Shown: piece by piece, positions 37,750 to 45,997 of the stretch
How the letters are laid out: every line of letters starts with the position of its first letter
Position numbering within the stretch: position 1 is the first letter of the stretch
Source: Fusibacter paucivorans
GTDB lineage: Bacteria; Bacillota; Clostridia; Peptostreptococcales; Acidaminobacteraceae
Assembly (NCBI RefSeq): GCF_018390735.1
Contig: NZ_JAHBCL010000017.1
Span: 50,384-102,350, forward strand
Length of the DNA: 51,967 nt
Direction of reading: 5' to 3'
Notes under the pieces: generated by a model
Database searches by the model: none
The model's input: only the letters and a program-made list of their open reading frames with translations
What the model was told of the DNA's origin: nothing
Made by a program: the position numbers and the translations under genes

Positions 37750-38919
37750 TTATCGGTTTTCCGATGGCGCGTCAGGTAGGCTGGCTTTGTCAGCTGAGCC
37801 GGGTTCGTCTGGCGCGTCAGGTTTATCTGGTGGGCTAGGTTCATCTATTGCCGCAGGCTGATTTTTTGTGACCAGACGCGTAATGATGATTTTGACGACG
37901 GCACCTAGCGGAATGGCGAGAATCATGCCGAGCAGTCCGCCAAATCCACCGCCGAAAGCAATGGCGAAAATAATCCAAAGGGGCTCTAAGCCAATGTAAT
38001 TGCCCATGACGCGTGGGCCGATGACATTGCCGTCAACTTGCTGAAGAACGATGATGAAGACGGCGACCCAAATGGCTTTAATGGGGTCGTACATCAGGGT
38101 TGCAAGGACTGCGGGCACGGCACCAATAAAGGCGCCAAAATAAGGAATCATGTTGGTGAGACATATGATTAATCCGAGAATTGGCGCATAGCGTACGCCC
38201 ATAAGACTTAGGCCAATGGCGGCGAGAATGCCGACGATAATGGCTTCAACCAGCAGTCCCGTAAAAAAGTGACCGAAGATGACATTGACTTCTTTTAAAA
38301 AGGCAATGAGCTGATCGGTTCGCTTGCGCTTGAAAACGGCCAGCGACAATTGGTGAAATGCTGACTGCAGCTTTTGTTTATCCGAAAGCATGTAAATAGA
38401 AATGATAATGCCTAGAACAATATTAAATACGGTGGTCGTAACGGCAAAGAGCATATCGACAATATTTCTCAAAAGGCTGTTGGTGAGTGTAGACAATAGC
38501 TCTGTCAGTTTGCTCATTTGGGTAGTAATCACTTCTTCATAAGGTCCAAAGTCAAATTGCTGAACCCATTTTGGAATATCCACAGCCCAGCGCGAAACGT
38601 CATTGATGAGCCCGGCGATATTATTGCCGAGTAGCGGTGTGAGAATAATCAGTGCGCTGCTGATGATGGCAACAAAGGCTATGTAAATAATGGCAATGGC
38701 CCACCCGCGTTTGATTTTAAGACGTTTTTCAATGGCGCTGACCGGTGCGTTGAGAATATAAGCAACAGCAAACCCTATAAAGAAAGGGGTCAGTAATGTG
38801 AAAAATTTTGCAATTGCGAATTTGATGCTGTCAATGTCTCTGCCGAGCCAATAGGCAATGGCGGCGACGATGAAGAAGATCACGACGTACTCTATATATT
38901 GTTTGCGTGGGAGATTCAT
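37750..38919 (-). CDS. AI-2E family transporter (PerM/YtvI-like)
   Basis: 389 residues. About eight membrane helices with the family's central soluble segment and the C-terminal motif VDGNVIGPRVMGNYIGLEPLWIIFAI and GGLLGMILAIPLGAVVKI. The last ~35 residues are a low-complexity tail rich in Pro, Asp and Ala, with repeated PD(A/K)PDEP-like words, which is not part of the domain. The family includes AI-2 exporters and Na+/H+ antiporters, so the substrate is open. GAGGCG precedes the ATG. Confidence 0.88.
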   Translation of the reverse strand: MNLPRKQYIEYVVIFFIVAAIAYWLGRDIDSIKFAIAKFFTLLTPFFIGFAVAYILNAPVSAIEKRLKIKRGWAIAIIYIAFVAIISSALIILTPLLGNNIAGLINDVSRWAVDIPKWVQQFDFGPYEEVITTQMSKLTELLSTLTNSLLRNIVDMLFAVTTTVFNIVLGIIISIYMLSDKQKLQSAFHQLSLAVFKRKRTDQLIAFLKEVNVIFGHFFTGLLVEAIIVGILAAIGLSLMGVRYAPILGLIICLTNMIPYFGAFIGAVPAVLATLMYDPIKAIWVAVFIIVLQQVDGNVIGPRVMGNYIGLEPLWIIFAIAFGGGFGGLLGMILAIPLGAVVKIIITRLVTKNQPAAIDEPSPPDKPDAPDEPGSADKASLPDAPSENR

Positions 38920-39020
38920 AAGCGCCTCATTTCGTCTTTTTTATTATTATAACGAATCCTCGGATAAAGGGGAATGGCCTGAGCCATGTCTTTATGCAAT
39001 CTTAATATTGTCATGTTTAG

Positions 39021-39218
39021 ATGGCAAAGGCGAGGCTAATTGAAGGTAGAGATTATGATAAAGCGAAAGCTTAAAATAGAGATAATACTGAAAAAGCGAA
39101 AGATGATGATAGCACTGATGCTGACACCAGTGAAATTGCCGGCGAAAGAACAAATGATCATGACGATGTTGGTATGCTGGTAGGAGCGCTGATCTGGCGA
39201 AGGGACTTCGATGCGTAA
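39021..39218 (+). pseudogene. Possible broken small acidic reading frame
   Basis: Reading from the ATG at 39021 gives 17 codons, an in-frame TAA, then 47 more codons to a TAA at 39216, with an Asp/Glu-rich middle and a GMLVGALIW segment. Another frame gives a 42-residue basic peptide from an ATG at 39055 with GAAGGTAGAG upstream. Neither is recognisable. The 391-base gap 38920-39310 holds nothing else clear. Confidence 0.2.
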
Positions 39219-39310
39219 AAAAAGTGTTAATGGGGTATAAATAATCATCAAGGTTATCGAAAAGCATGGTCCCATGCTTTAAACAATAGAAGCAATCAAA
39301 GGGAGGCGTT

Positions 39311-40270
39311 ATGGTGATTAGGACGTTAAAAAATGTCGTTGCAGCCGTCGGCGCTGCTTGGATTGCGCAGATGCTGCACTTAAATTTTGCAACGGCGGCA
39401 AGTGTCATTGCGATGCTCAGCTTGCTGGATACACAAAAACAGACGTTTTCAGTTGCATGGAAACGTTTTTACACGGCGATTATCGGGCTGGTGATTTCGC
39501 TGGCTGCCTTTAATCTGTTTGGCTACAATATTATTTCTCTAGGTATTTTTCTGCTGGTGTTCGTGCCGGTGGCAACGCGACTTAAAGCCAAAGAGGGTAT
39601 TGTCGTCAATACGGTTATTGCGACGCACTATTTGAGTTATGGCGTGATGACGATGCCCAATGTGCTCAATGAAATGATGCTGCTCGGTATTGGCATTGGT
39701 GTCGGGATTTTACTCAATCTTCACATGCCGAGTCTGGAGCCTGATTTAATTGAGGCACAGCAGGATATCGAGCAGTCGATGAAGCAATTCTTTTTAAACA
39801 TGAGTGAAAAGCTCATACAGATGGATCGCAATGCAGGGTCGGACTTTGAATCGTTTAAAGCGCTTGAAAGACGCATAAAAAAGGCGAAGAAAAAGGCGTC
39901 AAAGGCACAGGAAAATTTTATTTTTTCAAAACATCAAGATTACGTTGCCTATTTCCAAATGCGGCTTGACCAGTTTTACTGGATGCTCTATATGCAGAAG
40001 CATTTTGAGCGCATTTTCGTGACGCAACGGGAAGCAAAGGCTATGGGTGAATTTATACACAAAGCTGCACATCAATTTACACCTACCAATGATGCCAGCT
40101 TTCTTTTGATAGAACTCGCTGCGCTTCGTGAAGATTTTATGAAAAAGGAGCTGCCGAAAGATTTGCTAATTTTTGAAAACTATGCATCGCTGTTTCAACT
40201 GATGAATGATTTAGAAATTTTTTTAGAGTTGAAAGTAAAGTATTTGGAAGATGATTTGATGCCGGTGTGA
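39311..40270 (+). CDS. Aromatic acid exporter family (ArAE_1/DUF939) membrane protein
   Basis: 319 residues. Four to six membrane helices in the first ~140 residues, with VAAVGAAWIAQMLHLNFATAASVIAMLSL typical of ArAE_1/FUSC-like proteins. The C-terminal half (~150-319) is soluble, helical and charged, matching the ArAE_1_C domain. GGGAGGCG precedes the ATG. Members are related to aromatic acid exporters, but most Bacillota homologues are uncharacterised. Confidence 0.82.
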   Translation: MVIRTLKNVVAAVGAAWIAQMLHLNFATAASVIAMLSLLDTQKQTFSVAWKRFYTAIIGLVISLAAFNLFGYNIISLGIFLLVFVPVATRLKAKEGIVVNTVIATHYLSYGVMTMPNVLNEMMLLGIGIGVGILLNLHMPSLEPDLIEAQQDIEQSMKQFFLNMSEKLIQMDRNAGSDFESFKALERRIKKAKKKASKAQENFIFSKHQDYVAYFQMRLDQFYWMLYMQKHFERIFVTQREAKAMGEFIHKAAHQFTPTNDASFLLIELAALREDFMKKELPKDLLIFENYASLFQLMNDLEIFLELKVKYLEDDLMPV

Positions 40271-40385
40271 TAAAAGAACTAAATGCGTTGGTGATTTGAT
40301 GGATGGTTAAGGGTAAATTTTCGTGAAATTCAGATAATAATGGTCTTTTGCCAATAATTTATGTGATAAAATTGTATCATGAAGG

Positions 40386-40415
40386 TTGGTGGGACATATC
40401 TTACCGTGGTATAAT
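40386..40415 (+). promoter_or_regulatory. Extended -10 promoter for the CHAD-DUF134 genes
   Basis: -35 TTGGTG (40386-40391), an 18-base spacer and TGG before -10 TATAAT (40410-40415). It is followed by a perfect 8-base inverted repeat ATGATCCA/TGGATCAT (40432-40439, 40449-40456) just ahead of the ribosome site, a possible operator or translation-blocking hairpin. Confidence 0.6.
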
Positions 40416-40467
40416 AGACAAAACACAAAACATGATCCAAACGCGAACTGGATCATTGGAGGCAGCC

Positions 40468-41271
40468 GTGAAACCTGGAGTTGAGATTTCCAAGAATATA
40501 AAGCATCACTTAGCGCAAATGGATCTTTATCTTGATCAGATGGTGACGGATGATTACAATCATCAGAGCATTCACGAATACAGAGAAGCCATTCGACGCC
40601 TTAGGGCATTGATTTATTTTTATAAACCGGTATTGAGAAATAGTGATTTTAAGGATTTAGATTTTATTTCAAAACGAAATTTTGACCATACATCGTTGAT
40701 AAGAGAAATTGACGTCTTCGAAAACGGCTATCGCGATTTTATGCTGCCGGGAGTCATTGCGAAGCTCTGCGATTTAAAAGCGCCGCTTTTGACAAAGCTG
40801 AAATCGGACGTCCAAATGATGAAAACATTTAACTTTGCGCAGTTTGAAGTGCGCTTAAAGCCGAGCAGCAGTCACAAACCCGCTTACGAAATATGGGAAA
40901 AGCAGCGGCATTTTGAAGTGATTCAAGCGTTTATCAATATCGACAAAGTGTCGAACGCTGAAAATTTGGAGCGCTATATTCACGAAAAACGAACGCTGGT
41001 CAAGAAATTGCGCTATGTCCATCAGATTCTTATGCAGGATGATAAGACGTTAACCCCAATTAATGCCGTACTGGAAGATTTTCAAGACGTGGCGAGACGT
41101 CTGCACGATGTCTGTGTCAACTTGAGATTTATCGGCCAGTACGCACTCAATGATCCGGGACTGCTGGAAAAATTAATTGAAAACCACGATGCTTTTTTAG
41201 CAGAAGCTGACCTCAAATACGAGGAGGCATGCAGGCTTTTAACACAGTATATGTCAAGATCGGAGGCATGA
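40468..41271 (+). CDS. CHAD domain protein
   Basis: 267 residues from the GTG at 40468, chosen for TTGGAGGC upstream and because earlier in-frame starts precede the promoter. The CHAD domain has conserved His and basic residues on helices: SIHEYREAIRRLRALIYFYKPVL near the start and KRTLVKKLRYVHQIL with FQDVARRLHDV later. CHAD proteins bind inorganic polyphosphate. There is no CYTH domain attached. The DUF134 gene starts 1 base after its stop. Confidence 0.85.
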   Translation: MKPGVEISKNIKHHLAQMDLYLDQMVTDDYNHQSIHEYREAIRRLRALIYFYKPVLRNSDFKDLDFISKRNFDHTSLIREIDVFENGYRDFMLPGVIAKLCDLKAPLLTKLKSDVQMMKTFNFAQFEVRLKPSSSHKPAYEIWEKQRHFEVIQAFINIDKVSNAENLERYIHEKRTLVKKLRYVHQILMQDDKTLTPINAVLEDFQDVARRLHDVCVNLRFIGQYALNDPGLLEKLIENHDAFLAEADLKYEEACRLLTQYMSRSEA

Positions 41272-41272
41272 T

Positions 41273-41638
41273 ATGGCAAGACCTAGAAAAGGGAAAATAG
41301 TATGTGAAATGCCTAAATATGCCCGATTTGGCCCGAAGGGGCAGGGGTATACGGGCAACGCCAATTTGGTGATGACGGTAGAGGAGTATGAAAGTATCCG
41401 GTTAATGGATTACGAGGGCATGAATCAGGAAGAGAGCGCCAAGAAAATGGAGATTGGCCGTTCGACGTTTCAGCGGATCTATGACGATGCGCGCAAGAAA
41501 ATTGCGCAGTCGCTGGTGGAGGGAAGGACGATTAATATCGAAGGCGGCGACTATAAAATCTGTGAAAACCTTGGCGAATGCCGTAAGGGAGGATGTTGTC
41601 GGCGTCAGCAGATTAGAGGTGTTCATCAGGAGCAGTAA
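41273..41638 (+). CDS. DUF134 family DNA-binding protein
   Basis: 121 residues. MARPRKGKIVCEMP at the N-terminus, EEYESIRLMDYEGMNQEESAKKMEIGRSTFQRIYDDARKKIA as a sigma-like helix-turn-helix, and a cysteine cluster (CENLGECRKGGCC) at the C-terminus that could bind metal. DUF134 genes often neighbour nitrogenase-associated NifX/NifB-type genes, but none is seen here. GGAGGC precedes the ATG. It is coupled to the CHAD gene. Confidence 0.9.
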   Translation: MARPRKGKIVCEMPKYARFGPKGQGYTGNANLVMTVEEYESIRLMDYEGMNQEESAKKMEIGRSTFQRIYDDARKKIAQSLVEGRTINIEGGDYKICENLGECRKGGCCRRQQIRGVHQEQ

Positions 41639-41768
41639 AAGGCACTGTGTCATTTTTGGCTTTATTGTGGTTTTTATTGTTATTTTTACACCCTGCGTCT
41701 GTTGCAGTAACGGATATGAAGCTGTGGAGATCACATTGGCTGCATGATTTATGAATATGTTGTATGTT

Positions 41769-41795
41769 TGGGCATCTATTAGATGCCCATTTTTA
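41769..41795 (+). terminator. Terminator of the CHAD-DUF134 operon
   Basis: Stem GGGCATCT/AGATGCCC around ATT, followed by ATTTTT. It lies in the 636-base gap 41639-42274. Confidence 0.85.
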
Positions 41796-41923
41796 ATAGG
41801 TGTATCCATGGTAATTTTACTTTGCCGCGTATGTAAACCGTATGATTAACGGCTTATTGTGTGCCCTTGATGGGATCGCAGCGAGTATAATTGTTTCTTA
41901 TTTAAATGCAAAAAAATAAATAT

Positions 41924-42075
41924 GGCGCTGTGGTTAACAGCGCCTGAGTTTAGGGGAGTTTGACACGTGGGTCGACGTGCCAAAAGGGGTTATGAACATA
42001 CGATTGGGGGATCGTATTTAAGGGGTTTATCTATTTAAAAGTAAGTAAGCGTTGGTTAGCTTTGCTTATGTACTT
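41924..42075 (+). ncRNA. Candidate non-coding RNA: four hairpins with repeated G-runs
   Basis: Stem 1 GGCGCTG/CAGCGCC (41924-41944), stem 2 CACGT/ACGTG (41964-41979), stem 3 ATACGAT/ATCGTAT with loop TGGGGG (41998-42017), stem 4 AAGTAAGTAAGC/GCTTATGTACTT with two mismatches (42039-42075). Single-stranded linkers after stems 1-3 each hold AGGGG followed by a T-rich word. A TATAAT at 41886-41891 could drive it. No reading frame fits, and I do not recognise an Rfam class. Confidence 0.4.
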
Positions 42076-42274
42076 ATCATACTGAATAAATGTAAACTGG
42101 ATATTAATCACTTGTTAAAGAGTCAATAAGAAAAGATGAACAAATTATGATGTTGTATACAGTGAATTAAACAGCTGACAAACTTTTGCAAATTTGAAGA
42201 TGTTGGTGTAATTTTACGATGTATCACTTACCGAAATATGGTAAAATGTAAAAGATATAGAAAAGAGGTAGTCA

Positions 42275-42538
42275 ATGAAATTAATAAAGGTGTATACGTG
42301 GGCGTTCTGCCCATATTGTATTCAGGCAAAAATGCTGTTAGACAGAGAAGGCATTGCCTATGAAGAATACTGTATTGACGGTCAAAGAGATGTACTGATG
42401 TCACTTAAGGCAAAAACAGGTTCTGGAACGGTACCGCAAATCTTTGTAGACGACGCATTCATTGGGGGATGCGATGATTTGCAGGCGCTTCGAAGAGATG
42501 AAACGCGATTTAAAACCGTTTTTGGCCTTTCATCCTAG
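42275..42538 (+). CDS. Glutaredoxin
   Basis: 87 residues, a thioredoxin-fold thiol oxidoreductase. Active site C12-P-Y-C15, the cis-Pro motif GTVPQIFVDD and the glutathione-binding GGCDDL are all present. AGAGGTAG precedes the ATG and a TGG-TAAAAT extended -10 lies ~35 bases upstream. Single gene, normal size. Confidence 0.95.
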   Translation: MKLIKVYTWAFCPYCIQAKMLLDREGIAYEEYCIDGQRDVLMSLKAKTGSGTVPQIFVDDAFIGGCDDLQALRRDETRFKTVFGLSS

Positions 42539-42623
42539 GGAAGGATGCTAATTATCAACAAAATCGGTTGGTTTGGGTTAACGGGTCGTACGCAAAAAGA
42601 GAGATACTGGGGGTGGCGATGTT

Positions 42624-43070
42624 TTGCGTGCAAAGGAAATTGAAAAGAAATATGTATACGAAAGGGATTTAGGAACTTGTTTTATCTGCGGGAAGCCGGT
42701 AAGACGCAATAAGATGACGTTGGATCATTATTACCCAAAGAGCATGGGCGGGTCGACAGAGGTCTTTAATTTGGTGTGCTGCTGTAAGCAGTGTAATCGG
42801 TTAAAGCGCAGTCAAGTGCCAAAGGACTGGGAAGCGGTCAATATTGCACTTTTTCAAAGGGCAATACTCGACCGACGGCTGAACCTCAGCAGACTTGCAC
42901 AAACACCTGCTGAAGTCTATACGCTTAGTCAAAGGGTCAATGCCATTATTCGAACGCGTTACAATGTTATTTTTGAAGCGCCGGGCATTCGGTTCTATGT
43001 AAGTGATGGCAGTATTTCAAAAATTGTATATTTCGACGTTCGTGAGGAGCCGCTTGATTTCGTGCTGTGA
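42624..43070 (+). CDS. HNH endonuclease domain protein
   Basis: 148 residues, TTG start behind GGGGGTGG; no ATG or GTG fits. Zinc-ribbon cysteines C19 and C22, then D34-H35 as the first HNH residues, N49 and the second cysteine pair within CCCKQCN (C54 and C57 are the likely ligands). This is the McrA-type HNH layout of stand-alone nucleases. The C-terminal ~60 residues are unassigned. It follows the glutaredoxin gene by 85 bases; the biological role is unknown. Confidence 0.82.
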   Translation: MRAKEIEKKYVYERDLGTCFICGKPVRRNKMTLDHYYPKSMGGSTEVFNLVCCCKQCNRLKRSQVPKDWEAVNIALFQRAILDRRLNLSRLAQTPAEVYTLSQRVNAIIRTRYNVIFEAPGIRFYVSDGSISKIVYFDVREEPLDFVL

Positions 43071-43145
43071 GTTTGTTTTGCAGTTTTAAAGCAGCACGTC
43101 CCAACAGAGGCGATCATGAATAAAACGATGCTGAACAGATTAAAA

Positions 43146-43178
43146 CCTCCTGCTTATAATCGTAAACAGGAGGCTTTT
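43146..43178. terminator. Terminator between the convergent HNH and alcohol dehydrogenase genes
   Basis: Stem CCTCCTG (43146-43152) with CAGGAGG (43167-43173), then CTTTTT; an A run on the left also suits leftward transcription. Confidence 0.8.
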
Positions 43179-43221
43179 TGCATGGGAAAATTGCCATACA
43201 TATTTAAGTGTCAAAACAGTG

Positions 43222-44361
43222 TTAGAGGGCGTCGATTTTATAGAAAAGCGCTTCGTAGTCATCAGCGGTCATTGGTTTTGGATTACTCGGATTTGAGCCG
43301 TTTTTCTCGGACATTTCGGCGAGCTTTCTAAAATCCTTTGGATCAATGGCCAGTGCTTTAAATGCCGGCAGGCCGATATTGGCTGAAATAGACTGGATTT
43401 TTTCAATGCCGAGCAGTGCTGCCTTTTCCGGGTCGCTTTCTTCAATGCCGAGAGCACGTGCCACTCGGGCATACTTCGCGGTGCAGTATGGCAGGTTTTC
43501 GCGCATTAGATGCGGCAGAATAATCGAATTACAGAGACCGTGTGGTCGGTCATACATGCTGCCAAGGGCTTCTGCCATACAGTGAACGCCGGCAACATCG
43601 GCGTGGCTAAAAGACAGCCCTGCCAACAAACTACCCATCATCATGCCGTCGCGTGCTTCGACATCATTGCCGTCTTTGACAGCCCTTTCGATATACTTGC
43701 CAATGTATTCAACGGCATAAAGGCCCAATGCCTCTGCAATGGGTTCTGTGCAGGTTGCCGTATAGCCTTCAATAGCATGGGTCAGCGCATCAATACCTGT
43801 TGCTGCGGTAATGGATGCCGGCAGCGAATAGGTCAGTTCGGGATCGACCAATGCCACTTTGGCTGCAATGGCAGGACTCTTGACGGTAAACTTAAAATTC
43901 TCCTTCGTATCGGTAATCACCGATGAAAACGTGACTTCGCTGCCTGTGCCTGCGGTGGTTGGGATGGCAATAATCGGCAGGCAGTCAGGACCGATTGCCC
44001 GCTTGGTATAATCGCGTACCTCACCACCCTGCTTTGCCACGACGGCAATGGCTTTTGCCGCATCGATGGGACTGCCCCCGCCGAGCGCAACGATGAGGTC
44101 AACATCATTGTCGCGTGCAAACGCAGCACCGTTTTGAACATTGTAATCCTTTGGATTGGCTTCGATGTCGCTGAAGACGACACATGTTTTATCATCGGCT
44201 AAAAGCGCTTTGACGCGTGTGTAGATTCCCGCGTCGATGATGCCCTTGTCACAAATGAACATGATTTTTTTAGCACCGAGCTGGTCGATGATTTGATTGA
44301 GTTCTTTCACGACGCCGCTTCCATAGCGAATCGTCGAAGGCAGGACGAAACTGAATTGCAT
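43222..44361 (-). CDS. Iron-containing alcohol dehydrogenase
   Basis: 379 residues, group III NAD(P)-dependent alcohol dehydrogenase. The N-terminal Rossmann part has GGGSPIDAAKA (about 95-105) and IPTTAGTGSEVTFSSVITD. The metal-binding half has DALTHAIEGY, SHADVAGVHCMAEALG and YDRPHGLCNSIILPHLM, supplying the Asp and His ligands for Fe2+. GGAGGC lies upstream of the ATG. Alcohol or aldehyde substrate (ethanol, butanol, 1,3-propanediol, lactaldehyde) cannot be decided. Its upstream region holds the 11-base tandem repeat at 44605. Confidence 0.93.
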   Translation of the reverse strand: MQFSFVLPSTIRYGSGVVKELNQIIDQLGAKKIMFICDKGIIDAGIYTRVKALLADDKTCVVFSDIEANPKDYNVQNGAAFARDNDVDLIVALGGGSPIDAAKAIAVVAKQGGEVRDYTKRAIGPDCLPIIAIPTTAGTGSEVTFSSVITDTKENFKFTVKSPAIAAKVALVDPELTYSLPASITAATGIDALTHAIEGYTATCTEPIAEALGLYAVEYIGKYIERAVKDGNDVEARDGMMMGSLLAGLSFSHADVAGVHCMAEALGSMYDRPHGLCNSIILPHLMRENLPYCTAKYARVARALGIEESDPEKAALLGIEKIQSISANIGLPAFKALAIDPKDFRKLAEMSEKNGSNPSNPKPMTADDYEALFYKIDAL

Positions 44362-44604
44362 GGCATTGCCTCCTGTATTTATATTTTGCTTACACGCATT
44401 TGGTTAAGTGTAAAAAATGAAAAATGAAAAGTATAAAAAATGAAAAGAATGAAAAAGAATGGTGGTATCAAATGTGCGGTAACGCTTATGATGCCGCATC
44501 TTTTAAAAGGTGATGTTCTTAGAACCGCCCATGGAACAGACCATGGTGCATTGCTGCCTGATTAGATTCGCAGCATACTGTCCCTTACAGCTTGGTCATC
44601 ACTT

Positions 44605-44648
44605 AATTATAGTTCAGTTATAGTTCAACTATAGTTCAATTATAGCTC
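44605..44648. repeat. Four tandem 11-base repeats (AATTATAGTTC type)
   Basis: AATTATAGTTC, AGTTATAGTTC, AACTATAGTTC and AATTATAGCTC follow without gaps. The repeat junctions create the palindrome AACTATAGTT. The 11-base period places each copy on the same face of the helix. It lies in the 766-base gap 44362-45127, 244 bases upstream of the alcohol dehydrogenase start. Confidence 0.8.
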
Positions 44649-44789
44649 AAACAAATGTGGTTTTCACGGCAAATGTTAAAATTATTTGATAAGATGGATA
44701 AAAATACATAGAACCGAGCCATAAGCAAAAGGGCTGAAAACGAATGCAAAGACACTTTGCCAGTACAGATAGATTTTTGTTAAAATAGA

Positions 44790-44966
44790 ATTAGGAAATA
44801 GGAAATGGAAAATGTTAAAAAACAAGAAATGGTAAATTGAAAACAAAATACAGAAAAATGGGAAATTGAAAATCTGAAAAGTTGAATAATAAGAAGCTTG
44901 GAAGATTAAAAATTTAAAAGGTCAAAAGCATAAAAGATCAAAAGCTTGAGAGATTATAAGTTTGGA
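44790..44966. repeat. Degenerate purine-rich, A-rich tract upstream of rlmH
   Basis: About 180 bases in which the plus strand is almost free of C and made of variants of GGAAAT, TTGAAAA and AAAAG. A similar shorter tract (GAAAA-rich) lies at 44410-44460. No reading frame or stem is convincing. Confidence 0.6.
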
Positions 44967-45127
44967 AAGACCAAGAAGAATTGAACGCGTTGTTTCAAGG
45001 TAGCGTGTAGAGTGTTGTGTGGTGCGACGCGTGGGTACAGCGAGAAGATTTCAAGCGGACAAACACAATGATTTTATGAACGTTTATTTGAAAATGAAAA
45101 GCCAAGTGAATAAAAGGGGAGTCACGA

Positions 45128-45607
45128 TTGAAGATTACATTAATTACGGTGGGAAAAATAAAGGAACGATTTTTTGAAGATGCGATTAAAGAATATTCGA
45201 AGAGGCTCAGCAAATACTGTCAGCTCAATTTCATTGAGGTACCCGACGAAAAGGCGCCGGAAAACCTAAGTGACAAAGAGATGTTACAGATTATGAGTAA
45301 AGAGGGCGACCGCATTCTCTCGAAGATCAAGGATTCGCAGTATGTGATTACGCTTGAAATCCTCGGCAAGCAATTGACGTCAGAAAACTTGGCCGAAAAA
45401 ATCGAATCCCTCGGCCTTGAAGGCAACTCAGACATCGTTTTCATCATCGGCGGCAGTCTCGGTCTTTCATGCAACGTTATCAAGCGCTCCAATTTCGCTC
45501 TTTCGTTCTCAAAGATGACCTTCCCACACCAGCTCATGAAGGTGGTGTTGCTAGAGCAGATTTATAGAGGGTTTAGGATTATTAAGGGGGAACCTTATCA
45601 CAAGTAA
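45128..45607 (+). CDS. rlmH: 23S rRNA pseudouridine-1915 N3-methyltransferase
   Basis: Methylates pseudouridine 1915 in helix 69 of 23S rRNA on the assembled ribosome. 159 residues, the standard length. TTG start at 45128 with AAGGGGAG upstream. SPOUT-fold features: [12 protein letters not shown] at the start, IFIIGGS-like [12 protein letters not shown] near 105-115, and the conserved C-terminus [11 protein letters not shown]. In staphylococci the 3' end of this gene (orfX) is the SCC integration site. Here the last codons read GGGGAACCTTATCACAAG-TAA, and the AT-rich accessory region starts directly behind it. Confidence 0.97.
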   Translation: MKITLITVGKIKERFFEDAIKEYSKRLSKYCQLNFIEVPDEKAPENLSDKEMLQIMSKEGDRILSKIKDSQYVITLEILGKQLTSENLAEKIESLGLEGNSDIVFIIGGSLGLSCNVIKRSNFALSFSKMTFPHQLMKVVLLEQIYRGFRIIKGEPYHK

Positions 45608-45765
45608 CCCTAAAACTGAGTGGGGTAGATGAACTATTTAGCAAAACCAATATACTTAACTTGAAATTATATGTTGATAGAACAATGATTATTAGTCTTA
45701 AACGTATAATCTAGTGTATAATATATCTTGTAGAGAAGAGATTAATGATGAATCCTCTATAGAAG

Positions 45766-45794
45766 TTGACAGACAATACCATTGGGTGTATACT
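45766..45794 (+). promoter_or_regulatory. Sigma-A promoter of the branched RNA and nuclease-like gene
   Basis: Perfect -35 TTGACA (45766-45771), a 17-base spacer and -10 TATACT (45789-45794). The predicted start is near 45801. The region 45608-45765 upstream is AT-rich with another TATAAT-like word near 45715 and no gene. Confidence 0.7.
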
Positions 45795-45817
45795 TTAGTT
45801 AAATAGATATGACTTAG

Positions 45818-45932
45818 CGGTTATATCACCACCGAAGACGCTGGAGAATATCAGGAGTGCCAGTAGAGGTTATGCTTTGGTTGGTTGCGCCAATACCTGA
45901 GAGAACGTTTTGTTCGAAAAAAAATGTAACCG
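45818..45932 (+). ncRNA. Candidate branched structured RNA in the leader of the nuclease-like gene
   Basis: A closing helix of nine pairs CGGTTATAT (45818-45826) with ATGTAACCG (45924-45932), one of them G-U. Inside: CTGG/CCAG (45841-45844, 45860-45863), AGGT/ACCT stacked on TTGG/CCAA (45867-45898), and GAAC/GTTC with a 5-base loop (45903-45915). This gives a multi-helix junction followed by an intrinsic terminator, the general layout of a riboswitch, attenuator or RNA antitoxin. Folding was done by eye and the inner stems are short. No known class was recognised. Confidence 0.4.
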
Positions 45933-45943
45933 AAATTGTATGG

Positions 45944-45986
45944 AAGGCTTTAACCAGTTCTACTGTGTTAGAGCCTTTATTTTGTA
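45944..45986 (+). terminator. Intrinsic terminator between the branched RNA and the nuclease-like gene
   Basis: Stem AAGGCTTTAAC (45944-45954) with GTTAGAGCCTT (45967-45977), eleven pairs including one G-U, a 12-base loop and then TTATTTTG. It ends 11 bases before the coding start, so expression of the gene needs read-through. Confidence 0.65.
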
Positions 45987-45997
45987 TAGAGGTGTAT

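Noticed and set aside
43116-43331. 71-codon plus-strand frame after the HNH gene
   Set aside because: It runs through a terminator hairpin and into the alcohol dehydrogenase gene on the other strand, and has no ribosome site.
44521-44576. T-box-like leader features (repeated CCATGG, hairpin GCTGC/GCAGC) upstream of the alcohol dehydrogenase gene
   Set aside because: The T-box consensus and a specifier loop are missing, and the orientation does not suit the minus-strand gene.
44995-45213. 72-codon minus-strand frame overlapping the rlmH start
   Set aside because: It lies opposite the rlmH start, with no ribosome site or recognisable motif; it is a chance frame.
45857-45997. Extended N-terminus of the nuclease-like protein (GTG 45857 or ATG 45872)
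   Set aside because: The frame is open only because the leader lacks stops; ribosome sites are too close to those starts, and the extension would span the terminator hairpin. The ATG at 45998 has a proper site.
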